From Euryodendron excelsum (taxonomy: Eukaryota > Streptophyta > Magnoliopsida > Ericales > Pentaphylacaceae), in the NCBI GenBank assembly GCA_033060915.1, contig CM065388.1, positions 30,150,001-30,214,000 of the forward strand: a DNA stretch of 64,000 bases, read 5' to 3'. The stretch's first letter is position 1. Each line of letters opens with the position of its first letter. The notes beneath the pieces were generated by a model. It saw nothing but the letters and a program-made list of their open reading frames with translations. It did not search any database and was not told where the DNA came from. Of the stretch, positions 57,914 to 64,000 are shown piece by piece. The position numbers and the translations under genes were made by a program.

Positions 57914-59561
57914 TACCTGATACTGATCTCGCTCCATCTGGTATCGATCTCTCTAATCCTTCACAATAGTAAACTCAGCCTGGGGCACATATCTTTCGGC
58001 TCGGCGCCACAAGTCAACCACCTTCTGGCCCACAGCGTATCCGCCGACTACTACGTCAAATTGGGTGAAGGCACTGACAGAATGAGCCCCAAAGTGCGCA
58101 ACATAATTTGTATCTGGAGGAAGCAAGAACTTGGCACCCAGCTGTCGCTCCTGATAGGGGATAGGCACTCCTGCCACCAAGGCTCCAAACATATACTCCG
58201 GCAGAGCTCTTGCTGATCAGAACTCCTCATGAAACAGCCGCCAGTGTCGCTCTCCTAGATAGGACTCCCAAGTATCATCGTTGAGCAAAACAGCCCTTGA
58301 TAGGGACAACGGGACCAAGTACCAAACTGTCCCATAATGAACTAATCCAATGAAGGGCCGCCAAGTCACATCTCTCGCCTCAATCAACTCCAGGTTCGCT
58401 CGTAGTGTCACAAAGTCAGTAATCTTCAATTGTTGGGCCACCCGGTCACGAGCCCACCTCAAAGCACGTGGATAAAGGTCGTCCTCGACAACAGCAGGGC
58501 GACGAACAAGCAGGTACTCGTAGCTCCACCAGACAAGAAAGGGCCAAAAACTAGTCATGCTGCCCCAATGGGAAGAAGTCCAGTCCCATATCGACCGAAG
58601 GAAGCAGCCAGAGGAGAAGGACCCCCAATCCAGCTCCAATAAAGCCCCAGGATTAGCTACTATGCTCACCAAATGAAAAGGCACAAGCGACTTGTTGTTG
58701 CAGAAGCAGCTAAAGATGATGTACAAAACAAGTCGTCGTCTCATAATGTCCCTCCTGGTAGGCAATGGCTCAGCAGCAAAGGTACGATCATCTTGGCTGA
58801 GCCAAAAGACTGGGAAGCCAGAACGCTCGGGAGGAGGCATGTCCAGCAGAATGCATGTCTCGTCTCTACTAACTGATTGTAAAGTGATCCACCGACGAAC
58901 AAAAGAAAGCCCTGTGATGATTGCCCAATCCAACCGGGTGGGACCTAACTCGAAGCCAACAAAATGGAAAGACTGGCAGTGAGCCGACAAAATGGACGGT
59001 CCTGGTCTCCCTGAACCACCTCTCAGTAAGCACCAGTACCAAATGCCGGTTCAGGCGGTTAGCCTGTAATCCCATAAAGGCTCCGAATCGAATCTCAGCC
59101 AAGAAGGCACGATATGACGGAGCAGCCCACTGCATGGTCATGAAGACCTGATGAACAGCCCCTCTAAAAGTTGTGTGTACTCGAGGAGGGGGAAAATGCT
59201 ATCTACAATATACACTGGGGTGATAAGCAAGATCCCCGAGCAGTACGATGTCTGGTACCTCCAGGTCACCCAAGTCAGCATCCACCTGCCTGCATCTAGA
59301 AGAGGCTCTCCCATAACTGGTCACCTGATCCCCAAGGCCCGGCACCTCCTCCTCAGCAGCAATCTCCTTTGCGAAAGCCTACTCAACTGGAGGAAAGGGG
59401 TTGACAGGTGGTCTACTCCCCTGTCCGCTCTGACTAGAAGAGGCCCATCTGGTAGATCATCGGCTACCTCTGGAAAGATTAGAACCACCGGTGGAATCTG
59501 TTTCAGCCGCCTTTCCTGAGCGACGTCTTCTCTCAGAACCATCATCACCCGCATCTGTCAT
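57914..59561 (-). pseudogene. antisense plant mobile domain (PMD-like) cargo gene, fullest copy
   Basis: From the ATG at 59561-59559, one base after an acceptor-like AAG|G, the minus strand reads MTDAGDDGSERRRRSGK, a charged low-complexity start with stops, then RFGAFMGLQANRLNRHLVL and ERWFRETRTVHF (from about 59110), a +1-type frameshift near 59000, and a 257-residue open frame 58990-58217 with LDWAIITGLSFVRR, SIVANPGALLELDWG, SFWPFLVWWSYEY and YPRALRWARDR. The order ERW..(T)RTVHF, .TGL, WG..., F.P.L..W..E is that of the plant mobile domain (aminotransferase-like, PF10536), known both in host MAIL1/MAIN-type proteins and in transposable elements. Domain call is from pattern memory. The gene is inactive here but the core has stayed open. 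Confidence 0.65.
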
Positions 59562-59562
59562 C

Positions 59563-60436
59563 CTTAAAAGGTAAGCCAAGGTAAGAGGTGTTAATATATT
59601 GTACATGTATATAAATAATAATAAAATAAACAACAAACAATAAAAAATAATAAAAAGATTTTAAATGATAAGGCAAAACAAATTTCCTACACCTTTTGAT
59701 TTTCCAACTTCAAATCAAATCTCAAAGGTTTTCTGTTCTTTTCCTTCAAAAAGATGTTATTTCTAAATCTTTTCCAACTCTTTCCCTAATTTCTAAAAAT
59801 TTCGATAGAGTTTTGTTTAAAAATGGTCCCTACAACACCCATGACATCAACACAAAACACAAACCGTGCACTTCACAACGTTACAACCACATAACATCAG
59901 CACCCCCGCATACTTTTAATTTTTAAAATTTTTAAAACACATGTTCTATTTTTCCAACAAATCAATGGTTTTCAAAGTTATCCTAAAATATCTCAAAATC
60001 ATTTCAAATGTTTTCTAAAATATTCTTGCATTTTTCAAAATTTTAAACTCTAAAAAATTTTCATCAATTTCTTAAGTTTTCCTATTTTCCTGATTTTCTA
60101 AGCATTTTTCTATTTTTCAAAAAATAAAAAATTTACTGAGTTTTCAAAAAATTACAAAACTTCACACGGCTGTTAAACACATTTTTCTAAGGCACATTGC
60201 ACAAAAATCTAGCCAAAGAACTCAATACCCAAGCTTCTAGGAACAAACCCCCAATTCCTATAGAAAACCCTCTTCACATAATCACGTCAAATCACTTAAA
60301 TTCAATCAAACAAGCACGAAAATGCAAAAATAACATCACCATAATGTTTAAAACATATGAAAACATCAATTTCCATTATTCACACGGTTCAAACAAAATT
60401 CTACACATCAAAATCAACAGAAATTTAAAAACTCAC
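59563..60436 (-). other. putative intron of the antisense PMD gene
   Basis: Minus-strand donor AA|GTGAGT at 60437/60436 and acceptor CTTACCTTTTAAG|G ending at 59563 give an 874-bp AT-rich interval aligning in part with 7876-8938. It holds about one copy of the AAGTCAAAATGAATTT-type unit and no gene. Confidence 0.5.
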
Positions 60437-60826
60437 TTTTTTTAGTTCTCCGGCGAAATCTTCTCTTCCGGTGACTTTTCCGGCGACGTGGTTTCCTTCC
60501 GGCAATCACTCGTGGTCTCCAAGAGGTGCTCCTTCAATGTCCAAGTTGGCTGCCTTACAATGTCTTTCGATTTTGCGAAAAACTTTCGAAACCCACAGCA
60601 ACGTTGAACCATAAATTTTTCTAGTTTTATTTCTAAGCCTGGCGCCACCAGCAGAGGCACCAAGCCTTTTCTTCCAAAGGCGCCACTGCTAGTGGTGCCA
60701 GTTGGCAATTCTCGTTGTTGAAACATTTTTAAAGTCCATCCCTCCGACTGCCTCGCGATCAACATAGGACTCTTACTCTATTGTTTTCTGTCTTTGACAA
60801 GCAAAGACAGAAAAAAGAAGGGGAGT
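60437..60826 (+). mobile_element. 3' internal end and PPT of element I
   Basis: Homologous to 1-446 and 8939-9363: minus-strand leader exon with a repeated (K/E)SPE-like frame, GGCGCC palindromes (60640-60705) and purine tract AGAAAAAAGAAGGGGAGT (60809-60826). A minus-strand open frame of 107 residues spans the leader and includes the S-P-E-K run; whether it is translated is unknown. Confidence 0.7.
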
Positions 60827-63800
60827 TATAAGTACCCCATTTTTGACCCCTCGGCAGTCTACAGTCCGTCCAGACTTGATTTCAAGTCAATATGGACATA
60901 TTCTAGAATTCTAGTCCTAATGTAGTCTATCCATCGCTTCGCGGGCCCACCAGGCCCAAATAGAGGCGAAGTGACCAAAATGCCCTCATAGGCATTGTTC
61001 AGTCTAATCCCGTAAGCCCGTCTTTCCAAAGACAGTAAGTCCCCTTTCCAATTCCAATAAGCACGCCTTTCTGAAAACGGTAAGTCCCCTTTCCATTTCC
61101 AACAGGCACGTCTTTCCGAAAACGGTAAGTCCCATTTCAAATTCCAACAGACACGTATTTCTGAAGATGGTAAGTCCCCTTTCCAATTTCCAGAGGCATG
61201 TCTTTCTGAAGACGGTAAGACCCCTTTCCAATTCCTTGTCCAATTTTTTAATAAAGTCTCTTCAAAACGGTAAGTCCCTTCAAACCTGTCGACCGGGACG
61301 AGACCCCAAGTCCCCAAGATGGTAGAACGGTCTACCTTTGGCACCTGTTAGCTCGCCAATGCAGAAATGTCCGTTTCGGCATGCCTTCCGCAAAAGTTGA
61401 CTTCTTAGGCGCTAAGTCCCTTTAGCAGCTTCCCGAGATCAGGCAGTCTCGAGAATGATCGTGAATCGTCAGAGTAGCGGAAGTACTCATAAACATCGTA
61501 ACCGTCAGAGTAGCAGAAATACTCGCAAGCAGGTCGATATAGGAAATTACCAACAAACCCTTGTATCACGAGACCGCCGTCAGAGTGACAAAAACACTCA
61601 AAACCCAGGTCAACACCAGTGCCTGCTAGTCCACTTAAATGAAAAATGATCAAACTGCCCTTAGGGCTATTTTTTGGCACATTTCTCGAGAACACACCTA
61701 AGTCCTTAGAATGGTAATTCCACCCTTCCAAGATCGTCTTCAAGACAATCCAGCATGATTAGGTGCCTTCTAGTTAGTTTCGGGCCAGTTTCGAGACTTT
61801 TCGGTTAAAATGACCATTTTGCCCTTAGGCATTTGAACGCCCCGAGGACCACACCGGCTCTGGGTATCAGACTGGTAATCTCCCAAGAATGCTTCTTATA
61901 GTATTCCTGACCTTCCTTTATCTTTCCAAATCATTCTGAGTCAGTTTTGGTAAACTCGGTGCAAAATTACCGTTTTGCCCCGGATGAGTCTGTCGCCTTT
62001 TTCTAGCCACCCCAGTTCTAGATATCAAATCAGTAGCCTTTGGGAACATTCTAAATAATGTTTCTAAATCTCAAGTCTTCTTCTAGGACATTCTGAGTCC
62101 GTCCCGGTAACTTTTCAATCCAAATGACCGTTTTGCCCCTAATGGCCTGGTTAACCTTTTTGACAATTTTTGTTATCCTTTTTCAAGTCTATTACCTCTG
62201 GGACACTGTTCTAAGGGTTCTTACCCTTTTTCGGCCTTCCGGGCCATTCCTGGTCCCTTGAAACCTTCTCGGACCTTCCAGAGTCACTCCTAGTGAAGCT
62301 AGGCTAAAAATTACATGGTAGTCACTAGTACAGGCGCCCAAAGCTTCTCAAGATACGTTGTTTGCTGACTTTAAAACTTTCCTAACTGGTTGGCGCCAAG
62401 CCAATATTTGGCCTGGCGCCACTCCTAGTGATGCCAGAAGCATTTTTGGTATAGCGTCACTACAACATGTGCCAGGTCATTCCTTTGGCTCTAAATACAG
62501 AGCCTCCTCCAGCGTGAAAGGGGTCCGCAAAATCAGTCTCAAAACCCTACTTTTTGACATACAGAGCTCGTAGCCTCTTTAAACCTAGTCTCTTTAGGTT
62601 TTTCCAACCCTAGCCTCCTATACACTCACATACACTTCTATATACTCATACACTACCCTCCAAAACCTCCTTTGAAGACTTGAAGTGTTGGAATCTAGAG
62701 CTCTTGAAGATCGAAGTAAACATTCGAAGATCAAGACGAATATTAAGACGAAGACCGAAGTGAAGACCGAAGCGAAGCAAGTAAAGTAAAGCGCGCAAAG
62801 CTAAGCAAAATAAAGAAGACATAAGGTAGGCTTCTTATTTAAATTTACGTATCTGCCCCCTCTCTTCTCTCTCCTAACCCACATGGGTTTTCTTCTATTT
62901 TAATCCCCTGTCTTCTTTCCCCCCATTCTTTGCATGCTTGAAACAAGGGACTTCTCGATCCATGTGTAGGGTTAGGCTATTGGAGAGTCATCGTGCCGGG
63001 GGCTTTCTTTTAGTCTAATTGGAGACCACATGGGTTCGGCCCCCATGATTATGTGGTGAAGCCTTTAACCTTGTATGTTCATGACCCTCTTTGCATTGTG
63101 CATATCATGATCTTGCATTCTTCCAAAATTTGTTTTCAAACTCGTTTTCAAAGCTTGCACTAACATCGTTTTTAAAATTGCATCAAAATCTTCTTTTCCA
63201 AAACTTATTTTCAAAATCACAATCTTAAGGTGGTTCTAGCCTTTTCATGGCTAGGGTTGCTTTAGGAAAGTGTTACATTTAAAGTGACTAATATGGTCCA
63301 TATTTTCAAAACATTGTTGTTTTCAAAACCACTATCTTAAAGTGGTTTTAACCTTCTTATGATTAGAATCATCTTAGGAAAGTGACATATTTTATATACC
63401 TTCTAAAAACTCTTTTCAAATCCCTCCTTCTAAAAACCTCTTTTTCAACATACTTTCTAAAAACTTCCTTCAGAAATCTATTTTTCAAAACTTCTTTCCA
63501 AAACACTCTCGTCAAAATTCACTTTCTAAAAATACTCCCTAAATCTATTTCCTAACAACTCTTTCCTAAAACCCTCTTCCAAAATCTTCTTTCCTAAAAA
63601 ACTCCCTTTTCAAGTTTACTTTCCAAAAACTCCTCTCTATGATCACTTTCAAAAAACTCCCTTTCTAAAAACTCATTCCTTAGATCCCAAGTCAAGCCTT
63701 AGAACCCATAATTAGGAAACCCTAATTTTCCTTCCCAAAAGCATGATTTCCAATCCCTTATTTTGGCCTCAAAACCTAGGTTTTCAAAACCTCTTGTTTT

Positions 63801-63838
63801 CTATATCAAAACTATATATATTTTCAAAACCTATGTTC
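60827..63838 (+). mobile_element. LTR I, truncated
   Basis: Begins TATAAGTACCCC (decayed TGTAAGCACCCC) after the PPT. It has a run of AATTCCAA.AGGCACGTCTTTCCGAA-type repeats (61010-61250), two 157-type units (61854, 62011), palindromes (62390-62475), a mutated TATA box (62490-62497), leader and part of the G-poor tract. It is close to LTR G. It breaks off at about 63838. Confidence 0.8.
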
Positions 63839-64000
63839 CATTCTTTGAGAAAGCACAAACCCCTCAAGAATATAAGACAGTCCAAGTTTGGCACGACCTT
63901 CGAGAAAATTTATCCCTAAAGGTGGTAAGTCCCTTTTAAACTTGTCCACCAAGAAAGTATAAATTCCTCGCACAGAAGTCCACACCAGATCCAGACCAGT
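63839..64000 (+). mobile_element. LTR scrap at the window end
   Basis: TTGGCACGACCTTCGAGAAA...GGTGGTAAGTCCC resembles the U3 of LTR C (9648-9740). It is joined abruptly to LTR I. The rest is outside the window. Confidence 0.45.

Larger units (their letters stand above)
54327..59111. repeat. three-unit 1595-bp tandem array (LTR tail plus antisense PMD)
   Basis: Units start TTGCACTTG at 54327, 55922 and 57517, exactly 1595 bases apart. Each has about 397 bases of plus-strand LTR tail (CATGCATCAT block to the hairpin and GGCGAC(TC)) and then about 1198 bases of minus-strand PMD sequence. LTR-to-PMD junctions lie at about 54723, 56318 and 57913; PMD-to-LTR junctions at about 55921 and 57516. Unit 3 runs on into the rest of the PMD gene at about 59108. 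The units are highly similar by eye. Confidence 0.92.

Noticed and set aside
58430..58982. Plus-strand frames opposite the PMD gene
   Set aside because: Shadow frames of the minus-strand PMD sequence; the equivalent frames recur only because the units are tandem copies.

Overview
Plant nuclear DNA, probably intergenic heterochromatin of a eudicot or similar large-genome plant. The window is almost entirely nested LTR retrotransposon sequence. I see no ordinary host gene, tRNA, rRNA, CRISPR array or bacterial feature. The assignment to a plant rests on a Ty1/copia element with a tRNA-iMet primer site and an env-like third ORF, a Tat/Ogre-type Ty3/gypsy Gag zinc knuckle, plant mobile domain (PMD) and DUF7745-like cargo genes, and telo-box motifs in the LTRs. 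Species cannot be named from this. || Most of the window is one family of very large LTRs (about 4.6-5.3 kb, TGTAAGCACC...GCGCGACA), here called the TGTAAGC family. Left to right: 1-446 is the 3' end of an internal region with its polypurine tract (PPT); 447-5253 is LTR A; 5254-7199 an antisense LTR fragment (B); 7200-9363 the 3' internal part of element C with an antisense DUF7745-like gene; 9364-13960 LTR C; 13961-18304 internal part of element D; 18305-18620 the start of LTR D; 18621-19979 and 25176-26831 an antisense LTR (E) split by a solo LTR at 19980-25170; 26832-27600 more internal sequence with a second DUF7745-like gene; 27600-28676 unidentified sequence; 28677-29464 the start of LTR F; 29465-45958 LTR G split by a complete copia element at 31490-43419; 45959-54125 a gag-bearing fragment (J) split by a second solo LTR at 48724-54008; 54126-54326 LTR tail; 54327-59111 a three-unit tandem array that fuses LTR tail to an antisense PMD gene; 59112-60826 the rest of that gene, its intron and the PPT; 60827-63838 LTR I; 63839-64000 another LTR scrap. 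|| No TGTAAGC-family copy here carries recognisable protease, reverse transcriptase or integrase. They hold a Gag remnant, antisense cargo genes, repeats, PPTs and LTRs. The only pol domains belong to the copia element, a Sirevirus (SIRE/Maximus)-like copy with 5-bp target-site duplications, 2.19-kb LTRs, broken gag-pol and an env-like ORF. || The point most worth following up is the antisense cargo module between the internal region and the PPT. On the minus strand a leader next to the PPT ends in a GTGAGT donor, then comes an AT-rich repeat-filled intron, then an acceptor placed one base before an ATG that opens either a DUF7745-like frame (C, and probably E) or a PMD frame (I). Two different cargos thus share the same leader and splice architecture. 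|| All coding calls are pseudogenes with in-frame stops or frameshifts, and relations between copies were judged by eye.
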